Positions 11,851-20,475 of a stretch of DNA of 56,621 nucleotides are shown piece after piece. The translations under genes and the position numbers were made by a program. Position 1 is the stretch's first letter. Every line of letters begins with the position of its first letter. This DNA is from Rhodoferax sp. (GTDB lineage: Bacteria; Pseudomonadota; Gammaproteobacteria; Burkholderiales; Burkholderiaceae_C). The stretch spans positions 1 to 56,621 of the forward strand of contig NZ_JANXMU010000006.1 in the NCBI RefSeq assembly GCF_025354435.1, given 5' to 3'. The notes under the pieces are model-generated. The model searched no databases and was not told where the DNA came from. It saw only the letters and a list, made by a program, of their open reading frames with translations.

Positions 11851-13041
11851 TCACTGTGCAGCAGATGCAGCTACGGGTGGCGCTACATTTTCAGTAGCTA
11901 CCGATGCAGGTGCGGGCTGCGATGGCGTCGGTTTTGACTGAAAAATAGAGACTTTTTGTCCCTCGGCTAGCACATGCACCCCAGCGGATACCACCTGCAT
12001 GCCGGGTTGCAAGCCGCTGGCAATCACGGTCTCGTTGCCGTCTGCCGTGGCCACCACCACCGGCTGGGACTTGACCGTCATCGTGGCCGGGTCTACCAGC
12101 CACACGGCCGTCTTGCCATTGGCCTCCTGCTTGAGCGCGCTGGTCGGCAGCTTGATGACCGGCGTGCCTGCGTGGCTCAGCGCCTGCGGCAGCACACTCA
12201 CCGTAGTGCCCAGGGCAGGCGCAGTTTTTTCATCAATGGCCACCTTCACCTGGAAAGTGCGCGTCACCGGGTCGGCACTGGCCGCCACCTCGCGCACCTT
12301 GCCTTCCAGCGAAGTCTTGCTGGCCCACACCCGTACTTCCACGGCCGAGCCCAGCGTGACTGCGGCCACCCGGTCTTCCGGCACCACAAACACCACGTCC
12401 CGGGCACCATCGCGGGCCACGCGCACCACCGGCGTGCCGGCCGCCACCACCTGGCCGGGCTCGGCAGCAATGGCGGTGACGACACCGGCCACATCCGACA
12501 CCAGCCGCGTGTACGCCGCCTGGTTGCTCTGCGACGAGAGCTGGGCCTGCGCCTGTTGCACCTGCGCCTGCGCCGACTTCAGAGCGCTATCACGTTGCTC
12601 CAACTGGGCACCGCTGATGAAGTTCTGCTCTTTCAGCTCTTTGTAGCGCTTGTAGTCAGCACTGGCCAGATCGCGGTTGGTGGCCGCCGAGGCCAGTTGC
12701 GCGCGGGCCGCATCGGCGGCCAACTGGTAATCTTTAGGGTCGAGTTGCGCCAGCACCTGGCCGACCTTGACACGCTGGCCCAGCTCGGCCTGGCGCTGCA
12801 TGATCTTGCCCGCCACCCGAAAGCCCAGCGCCGACTCGGCCTGCGGCCGCACTTCACCGGCAAATTCCAGGGTAGCCAGCATGCCACTGGGGGCCACGGT
12901 CAACACCTTGACGGCACGAATAGGCTCAGGCACAGGCTCAGGCTTGGAACATGCTGCCAGCACCGCCACCACCCCGATACAGCACATGCTGGCACGGAAC
13001 AGGGGACGCACGCTGGGCGGCAACGAAAATTGGTATGACAT
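11851..13041 (-). CDS. RND efflux periplasmic adaptor (membrane fusion lipoprotein)
   Basis: Links the RND permease to an outer-membrane channel. I chose the ATG giving MSYQFSLPPS. The first 30 residues end in the lipobox LAAC with Cys31, so the protein is a lipoprotein. The HlyD/AcrA fold follows: barrel-sandwich halves around AGKIMQRQAELGQRVKVGQVLAQLDP (split by the hairpin), an alpha-hairpin rich in Ala and Gln, then beta-barrel and membrane-proximal domains. Length is 396 residues. It is first in the operon, and an inverted repeat at 13151-13172 in the divergent spacer may be an operator. Confidence 0.92.
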   Translation of the reverse strand: MSYQFSLPPSVRPLFRASMCCIGVVAVLAACSKPEPVPEPIRAVKVLTVAPSGMLATLEFAGEVRPQAESALGFRVAGKIMQRQAELGQRVKVGQVLAQLDPKDYQLAADAARAQLASAATNRDLASADYKRYKELKEQNFISGAQLEQRDSALKSAQAQVQQAQAQLSSQSNQAAYTRLVSDVAGVVTAIAAEPGQVVAAGTPVVRVARDGARDVVFVVPEDRVAAVTLGSAVEVRVWASKTSLEGKVREVAASADPVTRTFQVKVAIDEKTAPALGTTVSVLPQALSHAGTPVIKLPTSALKQEANGKTAVWLVDPATMTVKSQPVVVATADGNETVIASGLQPGMQVVSAGVHVLAEGQKVSIFQSKPTPSQPAPASVATENVAPPVAASAAQ

Positions 13042-13150
13042 AGCAAGCCTAAGAAAATGGGACTGGCGCAGTGTCCGGGTCGCGGACCATAGACCCAACA
13101 CATGGGCACTGCAAAAGTCGTAAAACGGCAAAAAACTGTAACCGCCATTG

Positions 13151-13172
13151 TTACTGACTAGCGGGTTAGTAA
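13151..13172. promoter_or_regulatory. Candidate operator in efflux/hpnC divergent spacer
   Basis: TTACTGAC-N6-GTTAGTAA has 8-nt arms with a single mismatch. Such TA-rich palindromes with a CTGAC/GTCAG-type core are typical TetR/AcrR operators in front of RND pumps. It lies 110 bp upstream of the adaptor start and 21 bp upstream of the hpnC start. No regulator gene is next to the pump. Confidence 0.5.
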
Positions 13173-13192
13173 TCTAGAAGAACGGGTAAAGC

Positions 13193-14083
13193 TTGTCAAG
13201 CGACAATCCCGGCGTGAACGCACTCCCCACCTTGAAACAAAATGCTACCCCACAAACGGTGGACCACTATGAAAATTTTCCGGTGGCATCGGTCTTGTGT
13301 CCTGCCCATCTGCGCCCGCCCATCGCCGCCATCTACTGGTTTGCGCGCACCGCAGACGACATTGCCGACGAAGGCCCGGCACCTGCTGCGCAGCGGCTGG
13401 CCGACCTGAGCGCCTTCCGCGCCGACCTGACCGCCGCCGCGGCGGGCCGCAGCGCCAGCGGCCGCTGGCCCCAGGTGTTCGGCCCCTTGCACGCCGCCAT
13501 GGCCACCTGGAAGCTGCCCGAGCCGCTGCTGGCCGACCTGCTCAGTGCCTTCACGCAAGACATCATCAAAACAGATGAAGAAACCGGCTACGCCGACCGC
13601 GCTGAGCTGCTGGACTATTGCCAGCGCTCTGCCGCACCCGTAGGCCGCCTGCTGCTGCATTTGTATGGAGTAGACGATGCGCAGTCGCTGCAATATAGCG
13701 ATGCCATTTGCAACGCCCTGCAACTTATCAACTTCTGGCAAGACCTGAGCCTGGACCTGCCGCGTGGGCGCTTCTACCTGCCTCAAGACCGTAGCCAGCA
13801 CTATGGTGTGGATGCCGCCGCCCTGGCCCAGCAACCCCAAAGCCCCGCCCTCACCCGTCTGATGCAGGAAAACGTGGCCTGGGCCCGTGCCCTGATGTTG
13901 AGCGGCGCGCCCCTGGTGCACCGCGTACCGGGCCGCGCGGGGTGGGAGCTGCGCCTGGTCGTGCAAGGCGGCCTGCGCATTCTGGACAAGATTGAAGCCC
14001 TGGGCTACGCCACCCGGCATACCCGCCCCACCGTGCGTAAAGCCGACGTGGCCGTGATGCTGTGGCGCGCACTGTGGATGTAA
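13193..14083 (+). CDS. hpnC: Hydroxysqualene synthase HpnC
   Basis: In the HpnCDE route HpnC converts presqualene diphosphate to hydroxysqualene. It is a trans-isoprenyl diphosphate synthase/squalene-phytoene synthase fold protein of up to 296 residues. The aspartate-rich motif ADDIADE is at 54-60, and the second region INFWQDLSLDLPRGRFYLP is near 180. The start is uncertain: TTG at 13193 or GTG at 13214. Neither has a strong ribosome binding site, and no ATG precedes the conserved region. It leads the hpnCDE run. A dispersed repeat fills the gap before hpnD. Confidence 0.9.
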   Translation: MSSDNPGVNALPTLKQNATPQTVDHYENFPVASVLCPAHLRPPIAAIYWFARTADDIADEGPAPAAQRLADLSAFRADLTAAAAGRSASGRWPQVFGPLHAAMATWKLPEPLLADLLSAFTQDIIKTDEETGYADRAELLDYCQRSAAPVGRLLLHLYGVDDAQSLQYSDAICNALQLINFWQDLSLDLPRGRFYLPQDRSQHYGVDAAALAQQPQSPALTRLMQENVAWARALMLSGAPLVHRVPGRAGWELRLVVQGGLRILDKIEALGYATRHTRPTVRKADVAVMLWRALWM

Positions 14084-14142
14084 CAATGCACAAACTACTA
14101 CGCAACCATCCAACCCCTCTTGCAGGCAGAACGAGCGCCGTC

Positions 14143-14239
14143 CAGAAACACCGCAGAACTGGCTTTGCCAGGCTGCTGGTGTTGCCCCCTGCAAGGGGAT
14201 TGGCGAAAAGCGCTTGCGCTGAAGCCTGGGGGTGAGCCA
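14143..14239 (+). repeat. Dispersed repeat family B, copy 1
   Basis: About 95 bp, from CCAGAAACACCGCAGAACTGG to GCCTGGGGGTG. It matches the reverse complement of 28848-28944 with three mismatches in the first 66 bases, a diverged stretch of about 14 bases, and a conserved end. It contains the inner pairing CCCCTGCAAGGGG and outer CCAGG/CCTGG, so it can fold. It sits between hpnC and hpnD and ends 6 bp before the hpnD ATG. Confidence 0.85.
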
Positions 14240-14245
14240 CAACCT

Positions 14246-15085
14246 ATGACCCCCGAGCAATACGTCCAAAACAAAGCTGCGTCTTCTGGCAGCAGCTTCT
14301 ACTACGCCTTTCTGTTCCTGCCCAAGCCCCGCCGGGCCGCGATCACCGCCTTCTATGCCTTCTGCCGCGAGGTGGATGACGTGGTGGACGAAACCGCCGA
14401 TGCCGGTGTCGCCCGCACCAAGCTGGCCTGGTGGCAAGGCGAAGTCGCCAACGCCTATGCAGGCAAACCCACCCACCCGGTGATGAAAGCCCTGATGCCG
14501 CTGGCCGCCGACTACCAGATCGAGCAGCGCCACCTGCAGGCCATCATCGAAGGCTGCCACATGGACCTAGAGCAAACCCGCTACCTCGACTTCCCCGGCC
14601 TGCAGCGCTACTGCCACCTGGTGGCAGGCGTGGTGGGCGAGGTCTCGGCCCGCATCTTTGGCCAGACCGACCCCGCCACCACCCAGTACGCCCACACCCT
14701 GGGCCTAGCCTTCCAGCTCACCAACATCATCCGCGACGTGGGCGAAGACGCGCTGATGGGCCGCATCTACCTGCCGGTCAACGAGCTGCAGCAGTTCGAC
14801 GTGAAGGCCCACGAAGTCTTGAAGCGCACCTACTCCGACCGCTTTACCGCCCTGATGCGCTTCCAGGCCCAGCGCGCCCATGGCCTGTACGAAGAAGCCT
14901 TCGCCATGCTGCCCGCTGCCGACCGCCGTGCCCAAAAGCCCGGCCTGATGATGGCCAGCATTTACCGCACCCTGCTGCGCGAGATCGAGGCCGACAACTT
15001 CCAGGTGCTGCACCAACGCGTCAGCCTGACCCCGCTGCGCAAGCTGTGGCTGGCGTGGAAAGTCCAGGCACTGAACAAGCTATGA
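14246..15085 (+). CDS. hpnD: Presqualene diphosphate synthase HpnD
   Basis: Condenses two farnesyl diphosphates to presqualene diphosphate, the first step of squalene formation for hopanoids. Length 279 residues from the ATG giving MTPEQYVQNK. The frame is open further upstream, but that part is the translated repeat and is not conserved. Aspartate-rich motifs DDVVDE (44-49) and TNIIRDVGEDALMGRIYLP (near 155-172) bind diphosphate through Mg. The stop overlaps the hpnE start in ATGA, so the two are translationally coupled. Confidence 0.94.
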   Translation: MTPEQYVQNKAASSGSSFYYAFLFLPKPRRAAITAFYAFCREVDDVVDETADAGVARTKLAWWQGEVANAYAGKPTHPVMKALMPLAADYQIEQRHLQAIIEGCHMDLEQTRYLDFPGLQRYCHLVAGVVGEVSARIFGQTDPATTQYAHTLGLAFQLTNIIRDVGEDALMGRIYLPVNELQQFDVKAHEVLKRTYSDRFTALMRFQAQRAHGLYEEAFAMLPAADRRAQKPGLMMASIYRTLLREIEADNFQVLHQRVSLTPLRKLWLAWKVQALNKL

Positions 15086-16314
15086 AGATTGCGGTGATCG
15101 GCGCAGGCTGGGCCGGGCTGGCCGCAGCCGTCACCGCCACCCAGGCCGGGCACCACGCTACAGTTTTTGAAGCATCTCGTGCAGTCGGCGGTAGAGCTAG
15201 AGCCATTTTTGGCACTGAACTCGACAATGGCCAGCACATCTTGATCGGGGCGTACACCGACACCTTGCGGCTGATGCGCGAGGTGGGCGTGGATGTAGAC
15301 CAGGCCCTGCTGCGCCTGCCACTGACTCTGCTGTTCCCCGATGGTCAGGGCCTGCGTTTGCCCAGCCTGCCCGCGCCTTTCGATGCCTTCGTCGGCATCC
15401 TGCAAGCCCGCGGTTGGGGCTGGCGCGACAAGGTTAGCCTGCTGCGCACGGCAGTCGGTTGGCAGCTGGCACGATTCCAGTGTCGCCCCCAACAATCCGT
15501 CGCCGACCTGTGCGCCACACTCACAGCGCGTGTGGTGGATGAACTGATCGAGCCCCTGTGCGTGGCCGCGCTGAACACGCCCGCGAATCGCTCCAGTGGC
15601 CAGGTGTTTCTGCGCGTCATCCAGGATTCGCTGTTCGGCGCCCCCGGCGGTTCAAACCTGCTGCTGCCCAAAGTCGATCTGAGCGCCCTCTTTCCGACCC
15701 CCGCCGTACGCTGGCTGGAATCCCGCGGGGCCACCGTCACGCTGGGCCACCGGGTGTTCAGCCTGCAACCCCAGGGCGCGCAATGGCAAGTCGATGGTGC
15801 CGTGTTCGACCAGGTGCTGCTCGCCTGCCCACCGTGGGAGGCGACCCGGCTGGTAGAAAGTAGCGGCGTGCCAGCAGACGCCTGGCTGGCGCAGGCCCAC
15901 GCCCTGCAATTCGAGTCCATCGCCACCGTCTACGCCACCAGCGACACCCGACTTTCCCAGCCCATGTTGTCGCTAAAGGCTGGCCCTGCGCAGTTTGTGT
16001 TCGACCGGGGCCAGCTCGGCGGCACGGCGGGCCTGCTGGCGTTTGTGGCCAGCGCCAGCCAAGGCGACCGGCAGACGCTGGAAGAGCCGGTCATCGCCCA
16101 AGGCCGCGCCCAGTTGGCCCTGCCCGACCTGCAAGCCCTGCGTACCGTGGTGGAAAAGCGCGCCACCTTTGCCTGCACCCCTGGGCTGCAGCGCCCCTCC
16201 CAACACATCGCTCCCGGCCTGACGGCTTGCGGCGACTATGTGGACGGGCCGTACCCGGCGACACTGGAGGGGGCAGTGCGCAGCGGCATGGCGGGAACGC
16301 TATCTATTCAGTAG
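15082..16314 (+). CDS. hpnE: Hydroxysqualene dehydroxylase HpnE (FAD-dependent)
   Basis: FAD-dependent amine-oxidase-fold enzyme that reduces hydroxysqualene to squalene. Length 410 residues. The dinucleotide-binding motif GAGWAGL is near 7-13, followed by a VFEASRAVGGRAR segment typical of phytoene-desaturase-like flavoproteins, and the C-terminal FAD-contacting ACGDYVDGPYPATLEGAVRSG. It overlaps hpnD by 4 bp. Its last codons and TAG stop lie inside dispersed hairpin element copy R1. Squalene-hopene cyclase is not in the window. Confidence 0.93.
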   Translation: MKIAVIGAGWAGLAAAVTATQAGHHATVFEASRAVGGRARAIFGTELDNGQHILIGAYTDTLRLMREVGVDVDQALLRLPLTLLFPDGQGLRLPSLPAPFDAFVGILQARGWGWRDKVSLLRTAVGWQLARFQCRPQQSVADLCATLTARVVDELIEPLCVAALNTPANRSSGQVFLRVIQDSLFGAPGGSNLLLPKVDLSALFPTPAVRWLESRGATVTLGHRVFSLQPQGAQWQVDGAVFDQVLLACPPWEATRLVESSGVPADAWLAQAHALQFESIATVYATSDTRLSQPMLSLKAGPAQFVFDRGQLGGTAGLLAFVASASQGDRQTLEEPVIAQGRAQLALPDLQALRTVVEKRATFACTPGLQRPSQHIAPGLTACGDYVDGPYPATLEGAVRSGMAGTLSIQ

Positions 16315-16352
16315 CTGGTTACGCTGATGGAATAAGCGCAGGCAGCCATTTT
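16299..16352 (+). repeat. Two-hairpin dispersed element (family A), copy R1
   Basis: Hairpin 1 GCTA...TAGC spans the last codons and stop of hpnE. Hairpin 2 is CGCT-GATGGAATA-AGCG. The 3' part ends CCATTTTC. It lies between convergent hpnE and the quinone-oxidoreductase pseudogene. Confidence 0.7.
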
Positions 16353-16357
16353 CGCGC

Positions 16358-17359
16358 TCACTTCATTTTGATGACGACCTTGCCTTTGGCGCGGCCCGTT
16401 GCAACGTAGGCCAGGGCCTCGTTGGTGTGTTCGAAGGCAAAGACCCGGTCCACCACCGGGTGGATGGCCCCCGCCTCGATCAGGCGGGTGATCTCGCCCA
16501 GTTGGCTTCCATCCGCCCGCATAAAGAGGAACGCGTAGTCCACCTCACGGCGCTGGGCCTTGCGCCGGATGCCTGCGCTCAAGAGCCGCAGGATCAAGCG
16601 CACGAACCCGGGCGCTCCAATTTTTTGGCCGAATGCGGGGTCCGGCGGCCCGGAGATGGAGATGAGCTGGCCGCCGCTTTGGAGCACGCGCAAGGATTTG
16701 GCCAGCGTTTTGCCGTCCTGGCTGTTCAGCACCACGTTGTAGCCGTGCAAGACATCCTCAAAGTCCTGCGTCTTGTAGTCGATGGCGACATCGGCACCCA
16801 GGCTTTTGACGAGCGCGAGGTTGCTGGTGCCCGTAGTGGTGGCGACGGTTGCACCCAGGTGCTTGGCCAACTGGATGGCCAACGTGCCGACACCGCCAGA
16901 GCCCGCCTGGATGAAGACTTTCTGCCCTTTCTGCAGTTGGGCCTTTTCGACCAAAGCCTGCCAGGCTGTCAAAGCTACCAGAGGAATGGAGGCGGCTTCT
17001 TCCATGGTGAGGTTTTGGGGCTTGAGCGCCAAGGATGCCTCCTTGACCGGTACGAATTCGGCGAAAGACCCTATCCGAAAATCATCCGTCCGCGCATAGA
17101 CCTCGTCGCCCAGCTTGAACTGCCGAACACGCGGGCCCACCTGCACCACCACCCCGGCCACGTCATGCCCCAAGATGAGGGGCAGGCGGTAGGGCAGGAT
17201 GAGCTTGAACTCGCCGTCGCGGATCTTGGAGTCCAGCAGGTTCACGCCAGCGGCGTGCACCTGGACCAGCACCTCGTCGTCACGCAGCTCGGGCTATGGC
17301 ATGTCGGCCAGGCGCAACGCGCCCTTTTTGCCGTACCGTTCAAGAACAAATGCTTTCAT
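16358..17359 (-). pseudogene. NAD(P)-dependent zinc-type alcohol dehydrogenase/quinone oxidoreductase, interrupted by TAG
   Basis: MDR-family oxidoreductase of 333 codons when read through. From the ATG at 17359 the frame reads MKAFVLERYGKKGALRLADMP, then TAG (17294-17296), then PELRDDEVLVQVHAAGVNLL in the same frame. This is exactly where MDR proteins carry a conserved acidic or proline-rich 'MPxPE' stretch, so a single-base change of a codon such as GAG or CAG is likely. Downstream the GHDVAGVV segment, the Rossmann motif GSGGVGTLAIQLAK and the C-terminus are intact. A GTG at 17272 could restart translation but would lose the N-terminal strand. It is probably in the TetR-controlled set with the SDR gene, 39 bp upstream. 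Confidence 0.85.
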
Positions 17360-17398
17360 GGGGTTTCCTTGGGTGTGTGTTGTACGAGGCACAGGCGC

Positions 17399-18211
17399 TT
17401 ATGCCGCGAGCCGCAGGTCTTTGCGCACCCCGGCATCCAGCACGCGGGCGGGCGCAAACCTGCGCAGCAGGCGCATGCGGCGGGCCAGGCCCGGGGCGTA
17501 GCGGATCTGGGGGTGGGCTGCCATGGCGGCCTTCAGCACCATGTCGGCCACCACCTCCAGCCCGTCTGCGTCCACCAGCACCTCCTTGACCCGCCTCTCC
17601 ACGCCCGCGCGGATGTCGCGGTACAGGTCCAGCGGCGCATCGGGGGGCACCAGGTTGGCATCAAACGGCGTGTGAATGTAGGCAGGCTCGACCACCGAGA
17701 CGCGGATGCCCAGCGTGCGCAGTTCATGGTCCAGCGCTTCCGAATAGCCCGCCACCGCGTGCTTGGTGGCGGAGTACAGCGCCATGTACGGCATGGGCAA
17801 AAAACCCAGCACCGAGCCGATGTTGATGATGCGCCCCGCCTTTTGGCTGCGCATATGCGGCACCACGGCCCGGACCATCCGCACCATCCCGAAGAAATTG
17901 GTGTCGAAGATAGCCCGGGCCTGCGCCATCGAGCTCTCTTCTGCCGCGGCTGCAGCCACCCCGAAACCGGCGTTGTTGACCAGTAGATCAATGCGGCCTT
18001 CCCGCTGCAGCAACTGCTGGACCGCTGCGTCGACCGACGCATCCTGGGTCACATCCAGGGGCAGCATCTCAAACGGGCGCTGGCCTGGCTGGTCGCCGCG
18101 TCGGCTGGTGCCGTACACCGTGTAGCCCGCTCTGGACAGGCACTGCGCGGTCGCTTCACCAATGCCCGAGGAGGCCCCGGTGACGAGGGCAATTTTCTTC
18201 ATCCTATCCAT
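17399..18211 (-). CDS. SDR-family NAD(P)-dependent oxidoreductase
   Basis: Classical short-chain dehydrogenase of about 270 residues. Cofactor motif TGASSGIG is near the N-terminus, NNAG near 95, and the catalytic Ser with Tyr-x-x-x-Lys in YSATK near 155-160. The start is either MDRMKKIAL or, 9 bp later, MKKIALVTG. A perfect 16-bp palindrome lies 25 bp upstream and matches a site at the neighbouring tetR start, so TetR control is likely. Substrate unknown. The close pairing with a quinone-oxidoreductase-like gene suggests detoxification of carbonyl or quinone compounds. Confidence 0.9.
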   Translation of the reverse strand: MDRMKKIALVTGASSGIGEATAQCLSRAGYTVYGTSRRGDQPGQRPFEMLPLDVTQDASVDAAVQQLLQREGRIDLLVNNAGFGVAAAAAEESSMAQARAIFDTNFFGMVRMVRAVVPHMRSQKAGRIINIGSVLGFLPMPYMALYSATKHAVAGYSEALDHELRTLGIRVSVVEPAYIHTPFDANLVPPDAPLDLYRDIRAGVERRVKEVLVDADGLEVVADMVLKAAMAAHPQIRYAPGLARRMRLLRRFAPARVLDAGVRKDLRLAA

Positions 18212-18235
18212 GGTGGCTTTCCTTCAATTACTTGG

Positions 18236-18251
18236 TATGATGATCATCATA
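18236..18251. promoter_or_regulatory. TetR operator candidate upstream of SDR gene
   Basis: TATGATGATCATCATA is a perfect 16-bp palindrome. Its core ATGAT-N4-ATCAT recurs at 18875-18888 at the tetR start codon. Two sites with the same half-site and spacing beside a TetR gene are strong evidence for a shared operator. Confidence 0.75.
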
Positions 18252-18288
18252 TTTTTTGACGTGCAAAAAATGGCGTGCATCTACAGCT

Positions 18289-18876
18289 TCAGGCGGGGCT
18301 CAAATGCTTCAAGGCGGCCGCGCACAGGCTGTCTGCCATCGCGGGCTCGTCAACGGCACGGGCCAGCAGCAAGGTGCCCACCATGGTGGCGACGGTCACG
18401 AGGGCGTGCTCATGGGCGCCAGGCTGCCCCCAGTCTGGCGACTGGCGGGCGACCAGATCGACCATGGCCTTGATGTGCCGGGTGGTCACTTGGCGGACTT
18501 CGGGGGCCTGGCGTGCCGTCTCCGAGCCCAGCGCCACCAGCGGGCACCCCTGCTCTACCTGCACCAGATGTTCCCGCGAGAGGTAGGCATGCAGCATGGA
18601 TGCCAAGGCCTGCGCAGGGGGCGCGCTGGCGACCACCTCTGCCGCAACGGTAGCGGACTCTGCGCATGCCCGCCCTGCGGCTTCCGCCAGCATGGCCTCG
18701 CGCGACGCAAAGTGGGCATAGAAGGCACCATGGGTCAGGCCCGCCTCCTTCATGATGTCGGCCACGCCGGTACCGCCGTAGCCGCTGCGGCGGATCGCCC
18801 GCGCTGCGGCAGACACGATGCGCTCGTGGGAGGCCTTTTTGGCCGATGTTCTAACACTGGGTTTTGCATTCCGCAT
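18289..18876 (-). CDS. TetR/AcrR-family transcriptional regulator
   Basis: Repressor of 195 residues from MRNAKPSVRTSAKK. The N-terminal helix-turn-helix covers roughly residues 15-60, with the hallmark GLTHGAFYAHFASREAMLAEA. The rest is the variable ligand-binding domain. Upstream in-frame ATGs at 18885 and 18888 are possible starts, but all of them lie within the operator-like site. It is transcribed toward the SDR and quinone-oxidoreductase genes on the same strand and probably represses itself and them, with an electrophile or quinone as plausible inducer. Confidence 0.9.
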   Translation of the reverse strand: MRNAKPSVRTSAKKASHERIVSAAARAIRRSGYGGTGVADIMKEAGLTHGAFYAHFASREAMLAEAAGRACAESATVAAEVVASAPPAQALASMLHAYLSREHLVQVEQGCPLVALGSETARQAPEVRQVTTRHIKAMVDLVARQSPDWGQPGAHEHALVTVATMVGTLLLARAVDEPAMADSLCAAALKHLSPA

Positions 18877-18888
18877 GATACACATCAT
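18875..18888. promoter_or_regulatory. TetR operator candidate over the tetR start
   Basis: ATGATACACATCAT, arms ATGAT/ATCAT with a 4-nt spacer, overlaps the tetR start codon region. It has the same architecture as the palindrome at 18237-18250, consistent with autoregulation. Confidence 0.65.
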
Positions 18889-18983
18889 ACACGACCCGAA
18901 AAAACCGCGCTGTGGTGTTGAAGGCCATAGCCACCCCGCGCCACCACGGAAAGAGGGTGCGGGATGCCGCTGACCGAAAGGTG

Positions 18984-19532
18984 TCAGCGTTGGGGCTTGT
19001 GGTCGTCGCGCAGCGACTTGATCGTGTCGTGGTTCTTCTGCACACCCCGCATCTGGCGCGCCACGATGCCCTGGATGTCCAGCGGCAAGGCCTCCTGCAG
19101 CGCCTTGCGGTAACGGCCCAAGGCGATGTCTTCGCCGCGCTCGCACTCTTCCAGCACGGCCAAGTCGTCACCATCGTCGCCGGTCAGCATCTCGCGCACA
19201 GCCACCCAGCCCCGGTGCACCGTACCGCTGACGGTGCCGCTGTCCTCGGGCGTGCCGCCTAAGCGCACCACCTCGTTGGCCAGTTCGGCGGCAGAGCTGG
19301 CGCAATCCCGCATGCGCTCGGCAAATACGGTTTGCAAGTTGGAAGCCTTGGTGCGTTCAATACAGGCTTTGAAGCCATATTCCCCGTCACAACAGGTTTC
19401 GATCAGCAGGTTCAAGGTAGCGATCACGTCGTCGTTGTGCATTGGCAATTCAGCATCCACCGCCGCCGTGGGCACCGGGGGAATGGCCAGGCCGCCGAGC
19501 AGGCCAAGGGTGGGGTCGTTTTGGTTCAACAT
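18984..19532 (-). CDS. PA2169-family (DUF2383) four-helix-bundle protein
   Basis: Ferritin-like bundle protein of 182 residues. The segment MHNDDVIATLNLLIETCCDGEYGF and later acidic/His positions (ERGEDIALGRY, KNHDTIKSLRDDHK) match the DUF2383 family, whose members are often induced by stress. The first 30 residues are Pro/Ala-rich and atypical. An internal Met at the MHNDD position could be an alternative start. No partner gene is apparent. The upstream 230 bp hold its promoter region and repeat copy R2. Biochemical function is unknown. Confidence 0.8.
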   Translation of the reverse strand: MLNQNDPTLGLLGGLAIPPVPTAAVDAELPMHNDDVIATLNLLIETCCDGEYGFKACIERTKASNLQTVFAERMRDCASSAAELANEVVRLGGTPEDSGTVSGTVHRGWVAVREMLTGDDGDDLAVLEECERGEDIALGRYRKALQEALPLDIQGIVARQMRGVQKNHDTIKSLRDDHKPQR

Positions 19533-19693
19533 ACAAATACTCCTTCAGGAATGGGAATGGAATCCGATCCGCCTGGTGCCTTTTGGTCGGCGGCTCGGCA
19601 AGTGATTCCATCTTCCTGCGGAGAGCGTGGCTTGTACGTCAGCCAAGCCATGTCCTGTGTGTAGGAAAAAACGCCGCTGGCTTGGGCACAAAA

Positions 19694-19750
19694 ACTATCT
19701 ATTTGATAGCTACTTGTGTAATTGCCTATTGCGCTAAAAGCACTTTTTAT
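19694..19750 (+). repeat. Two-hairpin dispersed element (family A), copy R2
   Basis: Hairpin 1 is CTATC-TATTT-GATAG. The second unit, ACTTGTGTAATTGCCTATTGCGCTAAAAGC, pairs GTGTA with TGCGC using G-U pairs. A CACTTTTT tail follows. It lies downstream of the HAD gene and upstream of the DUF2383 gene, both on the minus strand. Confidence 0.7.
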
Positions 19751-19759
19751 CTAAATTTT

Positions 19760-20455
19760 TTAAATCCCCAGCACCAGGCACAGCGCACCCAGCTCCACCA
19801 CGTGCAGATGCGGCTGGACGGGGTGGTCCCAGGTGTGGCCAGCACGGTTCACCCACACGGTCTGCATGCCTGCGTTCACACCGCCCACCACGTCCATCAA
19901 AGGGTCGTCGCCCACGTGCAGCACCTGGTGCGGGGCCACCTGGGCAGCACTGGCGGCGGCGTGGAAGATGCGCGGATCGGGCTTGGCCACACCAAATTCG
20001 CGCGCGCTCACGGCCGCGTGGAACAGGTGGCCGATGCCCACCCGGTGCACGTCGGCGTTGCCGTTGCTCAGGGCCACCAGGGGGTAGCGCGCCGCCAGCC
20101 GGGCCAGCGCAGGCAGGGCATCGGGGTAGAAGTCCACGCGCTGGCGGGCGGCAAAAAAGGCCTCAAAAGCGTCTTCGGCCAGCGCCGGGTTGTCGCCCGA
20201 CAGCTTGAGTGCCAGGCGGATGGATTCGCGGCGCAGCGCGCTCAGGTCGTGCAGCAGATCGGGCCGCTCGGCCTCCAGCTGCTCGCGCACCGCCCGCAGC
20301 GCCAGCGTGCTGGGGTAGCGCGCAGCGGTGGCCGGGGCAAAGTCGCCCAGCCACTGCAGCAGCGTGGCCTCGGCCCGCTCGATGGCGGGCCAGACAGGCC
20401 ACAGGGTGTCGTCCAGGTCGAGGGATATGGCTTGGATGGAGTAAGTGTTCAGCAT
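19760..20455 (-). CDS. HAD-superfamily hydrolase (class IA)
   Basis: Phosphatase-like protein of 231 residues. Motif I LDLDDTLWPV supplies the nucleophilic Asp. Motif II is ALSNGN, the Lys motif lies near FGVAKPDPRIF, and the acidic motif IV is VGDDPLMDVVGG. A helical cap lies between motifs I and II, as in phosphoglycolate phosphatase relatives, but the substrate cannot be assigned. It is divergent from hemH with a 20-bp gap, so the promoters overlap. Confidence 0.9.
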   Translation of the reverse strand: MLNTYSIQAISLDLDDTLWPVWPAIERAEATLLQWLGDFAPATAARYPSTLALRAVREQLEAERPDLLHDLSALRRESIRLALKLSGDNPALAEDAFEAFFAARQRVDFYPDALPALARLAARYPLVALSNGNADVHRVGIGHLFHAAVSAREFGVAKPDPRIFHAAASAAQVAPHQVLHVGDDPLMDVVGGVNAGMQTVWVNRAGHTWDHPVQPHLHVVELGALCLVLGI

Positions 20456-20475
20456 AGGTACGGGAGAATACCGCC

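Noticed and set aside
11872-11920. Possible further family A copy near the adaptor gene end (CAGTAGCTACC)
   Set aside because: Only the TAGCTAC core matches, with no second hairpin and no T-rich tail.
14120-14245. Upstream extension of hpnD by 42 codons
   Set aside because: It translates the family B repeat and is not conserved; the MTPEQY start fits the HpnD family.
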